Positions 26,292 to 35,651 of a stretch of 64,000 nt of DNA are shown here, one piece after another (position 1 is the first letter of the stretch; each line of letters starts with the position of its first letter). The stretch covers positions 174,432-238,431 of the forward strand of contig NZ_BMLW01000009.1 of NCBI RefSeq assembly GCF_014645515.1. The letters run 5' to 3'. This stretch comes from Oceanobacillus neutriphilus (GTDB taxonomy: Bacteria > Bacillota > Bacilli > Bacillales > Amphibacillaceae). Under the pieces are notes generated by a model. The model had not been told where the DNA came from, did no database searches, and saw only the letters and a program-made list of their open reading frames with translations. The position numbers and the translations under genes were made by a program.

Positions 26292-26735
26292 ATTTTTACC
26301 CGATAAATATTTGCGGAAAAGCTCTAAAAACTTTTGCCGGTCTTCTTCTGTTAAAGCTTTAGGACCCTTTGAATGCTTTCCGCTCCGCCGTTCCTTGGCG
26401 CTCAGGTAGCGGGATTGCAGAAGCTGATCAATATTGTCATTAGTATAGGTGAATCCCTTATGATGCAGTACATAACAGCCCTTCGCAAGTGCGAGAGAAG
26501 CAAGTCCATAATCCTGTGTGACCACAATATCCTCTTTTTTGGCAAGCTTCATAATCCGATAATCTGCAGCGTCTGCACCTGTGTCCACATAAATCGTCTC
26601 CACCCAGTCAGGATATTCCTTTAAAGAAAAATGTGAGATACTGGTTACGAGTACTACATGAACAGATTTCTTCCCTGCTTCCTCTATAATAATGTCTTTG
26701 ACCGGACAGGCATCGGCATCTACATAAACTTTCAT
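26289..26735 (-). CDS. YaiI/YqxD family protein (DUF188, PIN-like)
   Basis: The 148-residue protein is a conserved bacterial family with a PIN-like nuclease fold. The N-terminal [10 protein letters not shown] motif, the [12 protein letters not shown] block and the [13 protein letters not shown] block place the conserved aspartates that would bind a metal ion. The C-terminus ([25 protein letters not shown]) is the standard basic tail of the family. The true substrate is not established to my knowledge. It is a single-gene unit. Confidence 0.88.
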   Translation of the reverse strand: MKVYVDADACPVKDIIIEEAGKKSVHVVLVTSISHFSLKEYPDWVETIYVDTGADAADYRIMKLAKKEDIVVTQDYGLASLALAKGCYVLHHKGFTYTNDNIDQLLQSRYLSAKERRSGKHSKGPKALTEEDRQKFLELFRKYLSGKN

Positions 26736-26922
26736 CCGTTCACTTCCTTTTTTAGTGAGTGGTAGATTTCTTCAAATTCCTTCCTCACTATAGTTGTTTC
26801 TCTTTTAGTTATACCATAATAAAGCCCCAACATTTAAAGAACTTGTCTTATTCACTAGAATTTCATTTGAAAAACATGTAAGATATTAATCATTATCTAT
26901 CGTGAAAAAGGAGCTTTGCTGC

Positions 26923-27432
26923 ATGGAACTTGTTATTGATCAGATGAGAGCGGAAGATTGGAAGCAGGTTTTGGAAATATATCATTATGGAATGGAAACA
27001 GGTAATGCGACCTTTGAAATGAATGAACCTGATTGGAAATCCTGGGAAGACTGGGATCGTGACCATTTGAAGTGGTGCCGTCTGGTGGTCCGTGAGGGGG
27101 AGCATGTCCTCGGTTGGGCCTCCCTATTACCGATATCCGCAAGAGAGGCATATCAGGGAGTTGCAGAGGTCAGTATTTATTTGCATAAAGACAGCACGGG
27201 AAAAGGCGTAGGCACAAAGCTCATGCAGGCATTGATTGAGGAAAGTGAAGCAGCAGGAATGTGGATGCTGCAATCAGAAATTTTCCCTGAAAATACAGGC
27301 AGTCTGAAGCTGCATGAAAAGATGGGCTTTCGCAAGGTAGGATTTCGAGAAAAAATCGGACAGATGGAAGACGGCAGATGGCGGGATGTTGTGCTTGTGG
27401 AACGCCGCAGCCCGCATGTAGGACTAGACTAA
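26923..27432 (+). CDS. GNAT acetyltransferase, phosphinothricin/methionine-sulfoximine type
   Basis: This 169-residue acetyltransferase has the acyl-CoA-binding segment VSIYLHKDSTGKGVGTKLMQALI (Q/R-x-x-G-x-G/A) and ENTGSLKLHEKMGFRKVGFREKIG, typical of the bar/YwnH subgroup that acetylates amino acid analogues. A GTG at 26902 opens the frame earlier, but AAGGAG at 26908-26913 suits the ATG at 26923. It leads a four-gene unit with gaps of 14, 32 and 16 bases. Confidence 0.85.
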   Translation: MELVIDQMRAEDWKQVLEIYHYGMETGNATFEMNEPDWKSWEDWDRDHLKWCRLVVREGEHVLGWASLLPISAREAYQGVAEVSIYLHKDSTGKGVGTKLMQALIEESEAAGMWMLQSEIFPENTGSLKLHEKMGFRKVGFREKIGQMEDGRWRDVVLVERRSPHVGLD

Positions 27433-27446
27433 GGAGGAGATTATAC

Positions 27447-27719
27447 ATGGAAATCAGGATAAACGAACAAGTGTTTGAAGGGAAACAGGTTGAACTGGAT
27501 GAAGTAGCTGGTAAGAAACAGATCGCATTTTCATTTGATGTTACCAGCGAAACCTATCATGACGTTACTACATTGCTGTATAAAAATGATTTTCAGGTTA
27601 ACATTCCTGGAAAATCTTTATCCTTCCCGGCAGCTATCCAAGAATATTCTACTTCAACAATAAATTTATATGAAAAAGGCAATACAAGTGAATTTTATCT
27701 GAAGATACGCGAAAAATAA
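27447..27719 (+). CDS. DUF3219 family protein, YkvR-like
   Basis: The 90-residue protein resembles Bacillus YkvR (DUF3219), a small beta-rich family of unknown function. It has alternating short strands (EIRINEQVFEGKQVEL, KQIAFSFDVTSETYHDVTTLLY) and no membrane or signal segment. AAGGAGGAG precedes the ATG at 27447, so the earlier in-frame start inside the acetyltransferase gene was rejected. It is second in the operon. Confidence 0.75.
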   Translation: MEIRINEQVFEGKQVELDEVAGKKQIAFSFDVTSETYHDVTTLLYKNDFQVNIPGKSLSFPAAIQEYSTSTINLYEKGNTSEFYLKIREK

Positions 27720-27751
27720 ATGCTTAGGATATAGAGAGGGAGTACGATACA

Positions 27752-28324
27752 ATGGAGCCTATACTATTAACATTTCCACATCAATTTGAAACAGAACGGC
27801 TAGTCATCCGGGCGCCGAAGCCGGAAGATTGGCAGCCGCTTTATAAAGCGATGCAGGACTCTATCAATGAGTTAATGCCCTGGCTCCCATTTGCACGACA
27901 GGAGCAGACAGAATCAGGTGTGAAAAAGACAACAAAAGAGGCTTATCTGAATTTTTTAGCGCGTGAGGATTTGCGATTCCATGCTTTTGATAAAGAGAGT
28001 GGAGAATTTATTATTTCCAGCGGATTACATCGTATTAATTGGGATGTACGGAAATTTGAAATTGGTTATTGGATTGATACGAAGCATCGTGGGAAAGGCT
28101 ATGTGACAGAATTGGTCAAAGGACTGACTGCTTTTGCATTCCGGGAGCTGGATGCAAACCGTGTGGAAATCAGGTGTGATACGAAAAACGGAAGAAGCAA
28201 AGCAGTTGCTGAAAGAGCCGGTTTTGAGCTGGAAGGAATTTTGAGAAATGATGATATAGAAGAAAATGGGGAACTCAGAGATACCTGTGTTTTTGCAGTG
28301 ATTGAAGATCCTGAATCAAATTAG
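27752..28324 (+). CDS. GNAT acetyltransferase, RimJ/RimL type
   Basis: The 190-residue protein starts with FETERLVIRAPKPEDWQPLYKA and has IGYWIDTKHRGKGYVTELVKGL as the acetyl-CoA loop and KNGRSKAVAERAGFELEGILR near the end. These are the RimJ/RimL subgroup marks; members acetylate N-termini of ribosomal proteins or small amines. No specific substrate can be given. It is the third gene of the operon; the next start is 16 bases downstream. Confidence 0.86.
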   Translation: MEPILLTFPHQFETERLVIRAPKPEDWQPLYKAMQDSINELMPWLPFARQEQTESGVKKTTKEAYLNFLAREDLRFHAFDKESGEFIISSGLHRINWDVRKFEIGYWIDTKHRGKGYVTELVKGLTAFAFRELDANRVEIRCDTKNGRSKAVAERAGFELEGILRNDDIEENGELRDTCVFAVIEDPESN

Positions 28325-28340
28325 GAATAAAGGTGAAATA

Positions 28341-29525
28341 ATGAAGCGAGTAACAGTAAAGCAATCCTATGTAAAAAATATCAAACAGCAAAACCCATTA
28401 ATTTTAGAAGAAGCTATTGATGAGCCCCATAAACTTAGTGAAGGTGAGATCATTGGCCTGCATACACCACAGGGAGAATTTTTGGCACAGGCATATACAG
28501 GCCGCCAGAATAAAGGGATGGGCTGGGTCTTAACATTTAAGCAGGAAGAGACTATTGACCAGTCATTCTTTAAGCGGAAGCTGCTCAGTGCAATGAATAA
28601 ACGACGTTCTTATTATCAAGCCGAAGAAACAACGGCCTTTCGCATGTTTAATGGGGAAGGAGATGGAATTGGAGGCTTAATCATTGACTATTTTGACGGC
28701 TACTACGTTATTCAGTGGTACAGTGAAGGAATTTATGCGTTCAAAAACTGGGTTATACAGGTTTTTGACGAGCTGGGTGACTATCAGGGGATTTATGAAA
28801 AGAAACGCTTTGATACGAAGGGTCAGTATGTAGAAGATGATGATTTTGTAAAAGGAACAAGGGGTGAATTCCCGCTGATAGTGAAGGAAAATGGAATGAA
28901 TTATGCTGTTTATCTGAATGACGGGGCAATGGTCGGTATTTTCTTAGACCAGCGCGAGGTCCGAAAAGCATTGCGTGACAAATACGCCAAGGATAAGCAT
29001 GTGCTAAACACCTTTTCCTATACTGGTGCATTTTCTGTTGCAGCTGCATTAGGCGGTGCATCAAAGACCACCAGTGTTGATTTAGCAAAACGAAGTAAAA
29101 GCAAGACGATTGAACAGTTTAGCGTAAATGGGATTGATTTTGAGCAGCAGGATATTATTGTAATGGATGTATTTGATTACTTCAAATATGCCAAACGGAA
29201 GAATCTGCAATTTGATGTGGTTGTTCTTGATCCGCCAAGCTTCGCACGCTCTAAGAAAAGAACTTTCCGGACAGCGAAGGATTATCCGGAGCTGATAGAG
29301 AATTCTATTGAGCTGCTGGATAAAAACGGAGTGATTATTGCTTCCACTAACACAGCCTCCTTTGGGATGAAGAAATTCAAAGATATGATTCACAGGGGGT
29401 TTGAGGCGAAGCAAAAGGAGTATACAATTTTGGAAGAGTTCTCATTGCCGGGTGATTTTGCGGTGGATAAGCATTTTAAACAGGGGAATTATTTGAAGGT
29501 AGCAGTTATTCAGGTAAAGGGATAA
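28341..29525 (+). CDS. Class I SAM-dependent rRNA methyltransferase, RlmI-like
   Basis: The 394-residue protein has an N-terminal PUA-type RNA-binding region (about 1-85), an EEHD-type middle with FNGEGDGIGGLIIDYFDGYYVIQ, and a C-terminal Rossmann methyltransferase with LDQREVRKAL, motif I NTFSYTGAFSVAAALGGA and motif IV LDPPSFARSKK. E. coli RlmI methylates C5 of a 23S rRNA cytosine; the target here is inferred only by family. The start is the ATG after AAGGTGA. A hairpin with a T7 tail follows at 29535-29583. Confidence 0.86.
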   Translation: MKRVTVKQSYVKNIKQQNPLILEEAIDEPHKLSEGEIIGLHTPQGEFLAQAYTGRQNKGMGWVLTFKQEETIDQSFFKRKLLSAMNKRRSYYQAEETTAFRMFNGEGDGIGGLIIDYFDGYYVIQWYSEGIYAFKNWVIQVFDELGDYQGIYEKKRFDTKGQYVEDDDFVKGTRGEFPLIVKENGMNYAVYLNDGAMVGIFLDQREVRKALRDKYAKDKHVLNTFSYTGAFSVAAALGGASKTTSVDLAKRSKSKTIEQFSVNGIDFEQQDIIVMDVFDYFKYAKRKNLQFDVVVLDPPSFARSKKRTFRTAKDYPELIENSIELLDKNGVIIASTNTASFGMKKFKDMIHRGFEAKQKEYTILEEFSLPGDFAVDKHFKQGNYLKVAVIQVKG

Positions 29526-29534
29526 ATTTTATTG

Positions 29535-29583
29535 AGGCATTTTTACACCGGTGCAAGGCTTGTTGTAAAAACGCCTTTTTTTG
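29535..29583 (+). terminator. Terminator of the four-gene operon
   Basis: GGC.TTTTTACA and TGTAAAAA.GCC arms with a 15-base loop, followed by T7. Confidence 0.7.
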
Positions 29584-29656
29584 TGGGAAAATGTATATAC
29601 TCATCATATTTGGAATACGGACTAAAGAAAAAAGACAATAAAAATCTCAAAAACTA

Positions 29657-29694
29657 TTGAATAAATATTCTTTTTAATGCATAATAATGCATAA
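29657..29694. promoter_or_regulatory. Two tandem ARG boxes (ArgR/AhrC operators)
   Basis: TTGAATAAATATTCTTT (29657-29673) closely matches the ARG box, and AATGCATAATAATGCATAA (29676-29694) forms a second symmetric half-match directly downstream. The pair ends 29 bases before the argF start, so arginine-bound ArgR/AhrC should repress argF here. Confidence 0.7.
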
Positions 29695-29723
29695 CAACTT
29701 ATTGAATAGGCAGGTGTAGGTGA

Positions 29724-30680
29724 ATGACAACAAACCAAATCCAATTTCAGCAGGCGCTAAAAGGCAGAGATTTTTTGAAGCTTGCGGACTATACAAAAGA
29801 AGAGATTGACTACTTAATTGAATTAGCAGATTATCAAAAGAAACAAAGTAAAGATGGAATTGTTTTTGAACCGTTAAAAGGCAAAATGCTGGGCATGATT
29901 TTTGAAAAATCGTCAACAAGAACCCGTGTCTCCTTTGAAACAGGTATTTATCAGCTTGGCGGAATGGGAATTTTCTTAAGCTCCAAGGATATTCAAATCG
30001 GCAGAGGAGAGACAATCGCAGATACAGCCCAGGTGTTGTCCGGCTATTTGGATGGAATTATGATCCGTACCTATAATCAGTCTGATGTGGAGGAGCTGGC
30101 AAAGCATGCAAGTATTCCTGTAATCAATGGGCTGACTGACCTGTATCACCCTTGCCAGGTATTAGCAGATTTGCAGACAATTAAAGAGGTCAAAGGAGTG
30201 CTGCAAGGACAAAAAATTGTTTATATTGGTGATGGCAATAATATGGCACATTCTTTAATGATTGGTGCTGCGAAGATGGGCATGCATATTGTGACTGTGA
30301 CACCAGATAATTATAAGCCTGAGGAACAGGTTACGGAAAAAGCAAAAAAATTCGCCGGGGAGTATGATGCAACTATTGAATGGAGTAATGACCCGGATGC
30401 AGCAGTTAAAGATGCTGATGTTATTTATACAGATGTATGGGCAAGCATGGGACAAGAGGCAGAACAGACACAGCGTGTACAGGAATTTCAGCAGTATCAG
30501 GTGAATGAAAAATTGCTTGCCAAGGCTAAGTCAGATGTAACCTTTATGCACTGCCTTCCAGCACATCGCGGGGAAGAGGTTTCGGCAGGAGTCATTGATG
30601 GGGAACATTCTGTTGTCTTCCAGCAGTCTGAAAATCGTCTGCATGCCCAAAAGGCTTTGATGACAGCGTTGATGGGATAA
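29724..30680 (+). CDS. argF: Ornithine carbamoyltransferase
   Basis: This enzyme makes citrulline from ornithine and carbamoyl phosphate. The 318 residues contain the carbamoyl-phosphate loop STRTRVSFE, the DLYHPCQVLADLQT motif, VYIGDGNNMAHS, and the ornithine loop HCLPAHRGEE. An AGGTG site precedes the ATG. No other arginine gene is adjacent, but the two ARG boxes upstream indicate a biosynthetic argF rather than a catabolic arcB. Confidence 0.94.
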   Translation: MTTNQIQFQQALKGRDFLKLADYTKEEIDYLIELADYQKKQSKDGIVFEPLKGKMLGMIFEKSSTRTRVSFETGIYQLGGMGIFLSSKDIQIGRGETIADTAQVLSGYLDGIMIRTYNQSDVEELAKHASIPVINGLTDLYHPCQVLADLQTIKEVKGVLQGQKIVYIGDGNNMAHSLMIGAAKMGMHIVTVTPDNYKPEEQVTEKAKKFAGEYDATIEWSNDPDAAVKDADVIYTDVWASMGQEAEQTQRVQEFQQYQVNEKLLAKAKSDVTFMHCLPAHRGEEVSAGVIDGEHSVVFQQSENRLHAQKALMTALMG

Positions 30681-30690
30681 ATAGTAGAAA

Positions 30691-30736
30691 GTAAAGAAGC
30701 AGAGAGTCTGAACAGAAACCCTCCTGCTTCTTTTGT
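30691..30736. terminator. Bidirectional terminator, argF / amidohydrolase
   Basis: GAAGCAG and CTGCTTC arms with weaker inner pairing, then TTTTGTTCTTT on the plus strand. Confidence 0.55.
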
Positions 30737-30739
30737 TCT

Positions 30740-31867
30740 TTAGTCTGTTATTTCTTCCCCATTGATGTATACATGACACAGGTTAGATTGCGGATCAAAT
30801 GGATTTCCTTCCCAAAGCAGAAAATCAGCGTCTTTTCCAGCTTCCAGTGACCCTACACGATCCGCGACACCAAGGTGCCTGGCTGCATTGGAGGTCATTG
30901 CTTTTAAAGCCTGCTGTTCGGTCAGGCCATTCTTGACAGCATGAATGGCACTGGTCAGCAGATATTCGATTCCGACAACAGGGTGATCTGTCGTAATGGA
31001 GCAGGAAATGCCGGCATCCATTAATGCTTTGATCGTGCTCCAGCTCTTATCCTTCAGTTCTACCTTAGAACGTGAAGACATTGTCGGGCCGACGGAAACC
31101 ATAACATCATGCTTGGCAATATAATCAGCAATAAAGTGGCCTTCTGTACAGTGCTCAATCGTTACATCAATATCAAATTCCCTTTTTAAGCGGAGTACAG
31201 TGATAATGTCATCTGCACGGTGAGCATGAACACGTAAAGGTATTTCTTTATTTATTACTTTCGCCAATTGCTCTAAACCAAGATCACATTTCGGATTCTC
31301 TTCTTCTGTGTATGCTTTTGCTTCCAGCAGCTTTTTCCTTAATACTGCTGCAACACCCATCCGGGTAGCCGGCATTTTTCCTTTTGAACCGTGAAATCTC
31401 TTAGGGTTTTCACCAGTTGCGGCCTTCATTCCGGATGTCTGACGGATTATCATCTCATCAACAATATGACCAGTTGTTTTTAAAACAGACATTTCTCCGC
31501 CGATTACATTGGCGCTTCCCGGCATTACCTGGACAGTTGTGATACCAGACTTTCGAGCTGTTTTCAGGCCTTCTTCCCGTGGGTTGATACCGTCTATTGC
31601 TCTTACTTCAGGTGTAACAGGATCAGAGGTTTCATTAAAATCAGCACCCTCCTGTCCTACTCCTTCCTCGGATACTCCTAAATGTGTGTGTACATCAATT
31701 AATCCGGGAGTAATGATGTAACCTTTTCCGTCAATTGTACGGTAAGTATCTGAGGCATCTAATACCTCAGAGATTTTTTCAATTTTACCGTTGCGGATAA
31801 AAAGGTTAGTATGCTCGAATATTTCTTCCTTGCCATTCCAAATTGTAGCTCCAGTAATTACAAACAT
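30740..31867 (-). CDS. Metal-dependent amidohydrolase
   Basis: The 375-residue protein belongs to the amidohydrolase superfamily (imidazolonepropionase/dihydroorotase-like TIM barrel). The HxH metal motif is in DVHTHLG, further ligands are in RVHAHRADD and EHCTEGH, and the catalytic Asp is in TTDHPV. The ends (GATIWNG and AGKDADFLLWEGNP) form the typical flanking beta domain. Relatives are often linked to peptide or hydantoin-like substrates; the specificity here is unknown. It is divergent from the S9 peptidase, with which it may share a degradative role. Confidence 0.85.
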   Translation of the reverse strand: MFVITGATIWNGKEEIFEHTNLFIRNGKIEKISEVLDASDTYRTIDGKGYIITPGLIDVHTHLGVSEEGVGQEGADFNETSDPVTPEVRAIDGINPREEGLKTARKSGITTVQVMPGSANVIGGEMSVLKTTGHIVDEMIIRQTSGMKAATGENPKRFHGSKGKMPATRMGVAAVLRKKLLEAKAYTEEENPKCDLGLEQLAKVINKEIPLRVHAHRADDIITVLRLKREFDIDVTIEHCTEGHFIADYIAKHDVMVSVGPTMSSRSKVELKDKSWSTIKALMDAGISCSITTDHPVVGIEYLLTSAIHAVKNGLTEQQALKAMTSNAARHLGVADRVGSLEAGKDADFLLWEGNPFDPQSNLCHVYINGEEITD

Positions 31868-31977
31868 ATGTACTCTCCTTTGATAAAATAATATTGATTT
31901 CTACAAGCCTTTAATCTATAATCAATTTATTATAAGTCTATTAATTAAATTCAGATAATATAAAAATTTAAGTAGAC

Positions 31978-32015
31978 TTGTAATAGTTTTACTTTATCGT
32001 ATAGTAAAACTATTA
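31978..32015 (+). promoter_or_regulatory. Perfect palindrome over the S9 peptidase promoter
   Basis: TAATAGTTTTACT, nine bases, AGTAAAACTATTA form a perfect 13-bp inverted repeat (31981-32015). It overlaps a possible promoter: TTGTAA at 31978-31983 and TATAGT at 32000-32005, spaced 16 bases. The placement is that of a repressor operator. The regulator is not encoded beside it. Confidence 0.6.
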
Positions 32016-32039
32016 AATATTCAATATTGGAGGGATTAC

Positions 32040-33830
32040 ATGCAAGAAAAAGACGAGACAGCTTTGCTGGAATATTTGACTGCTAAGGGAGCATACAATC
32101 CCCAAAAAATTGGTGATTTGGATGAATTTACTTTTCTGGCTAACCTTACAGGAAGACCTCAGGCATGGACACTGAATAAACAAAATGAAGTAGAAGCCTT
32201 TACAACAATGTCCGATCGTGTCCTTGGGGTATATCATTCTCCATCGGGAAAGAAATCTATTATTGCTTCTGATTTTGAAGGGAATGAGAAACAGCAGTTT
32301 TATATCACAGGGGATAAAGGAGAGACAGTAGAGAACTTAGTTATTTCCAAAGATCATTTTCATGAATTTGGGGGATGGTCACCTGATGAAAAGAAGATTG
32401 CCTTTGCAAGCAATCGCAGGCATCCAGGTTATTTTGATATTTTTGTTTGTGATGTGGAAACTGGAAAAGAACAAACAGTATATGAAACGGATACGAATTG
32501 TTCGGCACTATGCTGGACGAAAAATGGAAAGGGTCTCATTATCAGTGTGAAAGTCTCAAATATTGATAACCAATTACATATGTTAGACATAGACTCAGGA
32601 GAGACAACACTAATTGGCAATGCAGACGTTCCTGCACGATATCATTCTGTCCAGCTTAAAAAGGATGGAAGTGCCGGATACCTAGTTACAGACGAAGGTA
32701 GAAATACATTAGCCATAGCTTCTTTTTCAATGGATTCACCGCAGCAGATTGAGTATCTTTTTAAGGATGAACAGTGGGATATTGAAGAAATAAAACTTTC
32801 CCCGGATGAAACAAAGCTTGCTTACTCTTTAAATAAAGGAGGAAGCTCACTATTAGCCGCTTATTATCTGGAAGATAACTTCGTGAAAACAATAGAGAGT
32901 ATTCCATCAGGTGTTTATCAATCTCTCAGCTGGTTAAATGAGGAGTCATTATTGGCGGGCGTAACAAGTGCTGTCATTCCGGGTGACATATGGAAGGTCG
33001 AAGTTTCTGCAGATCAATCAACCCGGTTAACCTATGTTACACCAGATTCAGAGATTGCCAAGCAATGGGTGGAACCAGAGCTCTATCAGTTTACATCCTT
33101 TGATGGACTGAAAGTTCCTTATTTTCTATATGGCAAGAAGCATGCCAATCAGCCGGTAATGATTCATGTTCATGGCGGACCAGAAAGTCAAATAAGGAAT
33201 GAATACAATCCGGTTATTCAATTCCTGGCTGCACAAGGCTATGCAGTTGCTACTCCAAATGTACGTGGAAGCATGGGATATGGCAGGGAATATGTGCAAT
33301 TAGATGATGTCCGTAAGCGTATGGATTCTGTTGCAGATTTGAATTACCTTGTTAAAGACCTGATAGAAAATCATCAGGCAGATAAAGGCCATGTAGGAAT
33401 TATGGGAAGAAGCTATGGCGGATTTATGGTGCTGGCTGCAATTACACACTATCCAAAGCTTTGGGCTGCCGCTGTTGATATTGTAGGTATCAGTCATTTC
33501 CGTACATTTTTGGAAAATACAGGCCCTTGGAGAAGGAGACTGCGTGAACAAGAGTATGGCTCATTGGAAAATGATGTGGATTTCTTTGAAGAGATTGCGC
33601 CATTAAACCATACAGATAAGATAGAAGTGCCGCTGCTTATTTTCCATGGAAGAAATGATACACGTGTACCAGTATCCGAAGCGGAACAGCTGACAAGCGA
33701 CTTGGAAAAGCAGAATAAGGATGTTGAACTGATTATATTCGATGATGAAGGACATCAGACAGAAAAACTGGAAAATCACATTCTAATGAATACAAAAATT
33801 GTTGAGTTTATGAATCAGTATTTAAAATAA
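32040..33830 (+). CDS. S9 family serine peptidase (acylaminoacyl/prolyl oligopeptidase type)
   Basis: The 596-residue protein has an N-terminal beta-propeller region with TolB-like repeats (about 1-340) that gates access, and a C-terminal alpha/beta hydrolase domain. The nucleophile serine is in GRSYGGF, the aspartate in FHGRNDTRVP and the histidine in DEGHQ. HVHGGPESQ precedes as the oxyanion region. There is no signal peptide, so it acts on peptides in the cytoplasm. GGAGGG precedes the ATG. Two peptide-binding lipoproteins downstream suggest peptide scavenging. Confidence 0.92.
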   Translation: MQEKDETALLEYLTAKGAYNPQKIGDLDEFTFLANLTGRPQAWTLNKQNEVEAFTTMSDRVLGVYHSPSGKKSIIASDFEGNEKQQFYITGDKGETVENLVISKDHFHEFGGWSPDEKKIAFASNRRHPGYFDIFVCDVETGKEQTVYETDTNCSALCWTKNGKGLIISVKVSNIDNQLHMLDIDSGETTLIGNADVPARYHSVQLKKDGSAGYLVTDEGRNTLAIASFSMDSPQQIEYLFKDEQWDIEEIKLSPDETKLAYSLNKGGSSLLAAYYLEDNFVKTIESIPSGVYQSLSWLNEESLLAGVTSAVIPGDIWKVEVSADQSTRLTYVTPDSEIAKQWVEPELYQFTSFDGLKVPYFLYGKKHANQPVMIHVHGGPESQIRNEYNPVIQFLAAQGYAVATPNVRGSMGYGREYVQLDDVRKRMDSVADLNYLVKDLIENHQADKGHVGIMGRSYGGFMVLAAITHYPKLWAAAVDIVGISHFRTFLENTGPWRRRLREQEYGSLENDVDFFEEIAPLNHTDKIEVPLLIFHGRNDTRVPVSEAEQLTSDLEKQNKDVELIIFDDEGHQTEKLENHILMNTKIVEFMNQYLK

Positions 33831-33858
33831 TACATCAGGAAATTTTGTTAAAAATGCT

Positions 33859-33896
33859 CATTCCGTAAGAGAAAATCAAGAGTCTTACGGAATGAA
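33859..33896 (+). terminator. Terminator of the S9 peptidase gene
   Basis: A perfect 12-bp stem (CATTCCGTAAGA/TCTTACGGAATG) with a 12-base loop and an AT-rich tail (AAAATTTATTATA). The tail is not a pure T run, so strength is uncertain. Confidence 0.6.
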
Positions 33897-33932
33897 AATT
33901 TATTATAACAATATAACACAGGGGGAGACAGC

Positions 33933-35525
33933 ATGAAAAAATTTTACTTAGCATTTTTTATGAGCATGATCATGGCCGCTTTAGTGTTGGCTGGTTGTGC
34001 AAGCGAGCCAAATGAGTCAGAAGGTGACTCAGGAGATGGAGGGCAGGCTCAGGAAGGCGGGGATTTAGTAATTGCTACAATTTCTGATGCAGTTTCTTTA
34101 GATCCGGGCGCTGTAAATGATGTACCTTCATTTGATGTACAATATAACATTTTTGAAAAGCTGGTAAAGCATGATGAAGACATGAATTTACTTCCGAGTC
34201 TGGCAACAGAGTGGGAGCAGGTTGATGATACAACTTGGGAATTTAAGCTGCAGGAGGGCGTAACCTTCCATGATGGCGAGCCTTTTAACGCAGAGGCAGT
34301 AAAAGTAAATATTGAGAGAATGATGGACCCTGATGTAGGATATCCAACTGCAAATATGGTGGAAATGATTGAAGATGTTGAGGTAGTGGATGACTATACT
34401 GTTCATATTAATACAGAGTATCCTTTTCCAGGCCTTCCGGCTAATTTAGGGCATCCAATGGGAGCAATGATTTCACCGAAACAAATTGAAGAAGACTATG
34501 CGGCAATGGAGGATGGAGAGAATCCAGGATCTGTTATTAATGCAAATCCAATTGGCACAGGTTATTTTAAATTTGATGAATGGGCGTCAGGGCAGCATAT
34601 TCGCCTTGTCAAAAACGAAGACTATTGGGATGGAGCAGCAAAGCTTGATTCGGTAACGTTTAAAGTAGTTCCTGAAGATTTAACAAGATTAGCAGAATTA
34701 CAGACTGGAGATTCGCATGTTTCTAACCCGCTCAGCTCTTCAGATATTGAGCAGGTCGAACAATCTGAAGATTTGGAAATGTATCAGCAAAGCAGTGTTT
34801 CTTTAGACTATATCGGATTTAATACACAAAAAGAGCCTTTTGATGATAAACGTGTCCGTCAGGCAATTTCTATGGCATTAGATAAAGGCCAAATCCTTGA
34901 TGGAGTTGTTAATGGCTATGCGATAGAGGCGGAAGGACCGCTTTCACCGGGTGTGTTTGGTTATGATGAAAGTATCAAAGGATTGGACTATGACGTTGAT
35001 GCAGCAAAAGAGCTTTTAGCAGAAGCAGGATATCCTGATGGATTCTCAACAACGCTATGGACAAATGAAACTCGGGAACGTGCAGATATCGCTACAAACG
35101 CCCAGGCTCAGTTAAAAGAAATCGGGATTGATGTCGATATTGAAATGATGGAGTGGGGAGCATATCTGGAACAGATTGGTAATGGTGATCATGATATGTT
35201 TATTCTGGGCTGGTCAAACAGTACAGCAGATGCTGATCTTGGATTAGCTCCGTTATTCCATTCGGATAATCTGGGACCTCCCGGCAACCGTACATTTTTA
35301 CAAAATGATGAGTTAGATGAATTACTGGATGCAGGACGTCAGGAAGTAGACGAGGATAAGCGCTTAGAAATCTATAAAGAGGCACAGGAATTACTGATTG
35401 ATGAAGCGCCAATGGTCTATATTATGCATAAGGACTATCTGCTTGCTGAAAGAACAGAGGTTCAAAACCTAAAAATGCTGCCGACGAAAATGCTGCTGTT
35501 AAAAGATGTTTATTTAGAACAGTAA
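33933..35525 (+). CDS. Peptide-binding lipoprotein (SBP family 5)
   Basis: The 530-residue protein has a lipoprotein signal ending in LAGCA and the family 5 extracellular solute-binding fold: LVIATISDAVSLDPGAVND at the start, LQEGVTFHDGEPFNAEAVK, DKRVRQAISMALDKGQI and LFHSDNLGPPGNRTF. It is of the dipeptide/nickel/glutathione-binder class. No permease or ATPase genes adjoin it, so it must use a transporter encoded elsewhere. It is about 70 percent similar by eye to the next gene, a tandem duplication. Confidence 0.9.
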   Translation: MKKFYLAFFMSMIMAALVLAGCASEPNESEGDSGDGGQAQEGGDLVIATISDAVSLDPGAVNDVPSFDVQYNIFEKLVKHDEDMNLLPSLATEWEQVDDTTWEFKLQEGVTFHDGEPFNAEAVKVNIERMMDPDVGYPTANMVEMIEDVEVVDDYTVHINTEYPFPGLPANLGHPMGAMISPKQIEEDYAAMEDGENPGSVINANPIGTGYFKFDEWASGQHIRLVKNEDYWDGAAKLDSVTFKVVPEDLTRLAELQTGDSHVSNPLSSSDIEQVEQSEDLEMYQQSSVSLDYIGFNTQKEPFDDKRVRQAISMALDKGQILDGVVNGYAIEAEGPLSPGVFGYDESIKGLDYDVDAAKELLAEAGYPDGFSTTLWTNETRERADIATNAQAQLKEIGIDVDIEMMEWGAYLEQIGNGDHDMFILGWSNSTADADLGLAPLFHSDNLGPPGNRTFLQNDELDELLDAGRQEVDEDKRLEIYKEAQELLIDEAPMVYIMHKDYLLAERTEVQNLKMLPTKMLLLKDVYLEQ

Positions 35526-35565
35526 AGTATATTGAAGGCAACAGAAAATAATTAGTTTCAGAATA

Positions 35566-35604
35566 AGAGCAGCTGCTGATTTTTAGCAGCAGCTCTATCT
35601 TTTT
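35566..35604 (+). terminator. Terminator between the two lipoprotein paralogues
   Basis: AGAGCAGCTGCT and AGCAGCAGCTCT pair with one mismatch around seven bases, followed by ATCTTTTTT. The paralogues therefore are probably separate transcripts, at least in part. Confidence 0.75.
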
Positions 35605-35651
35605 TGGAGAGTTGTGAGCAAGAGAATTTATATAATAGAGAGGATGAGTAT

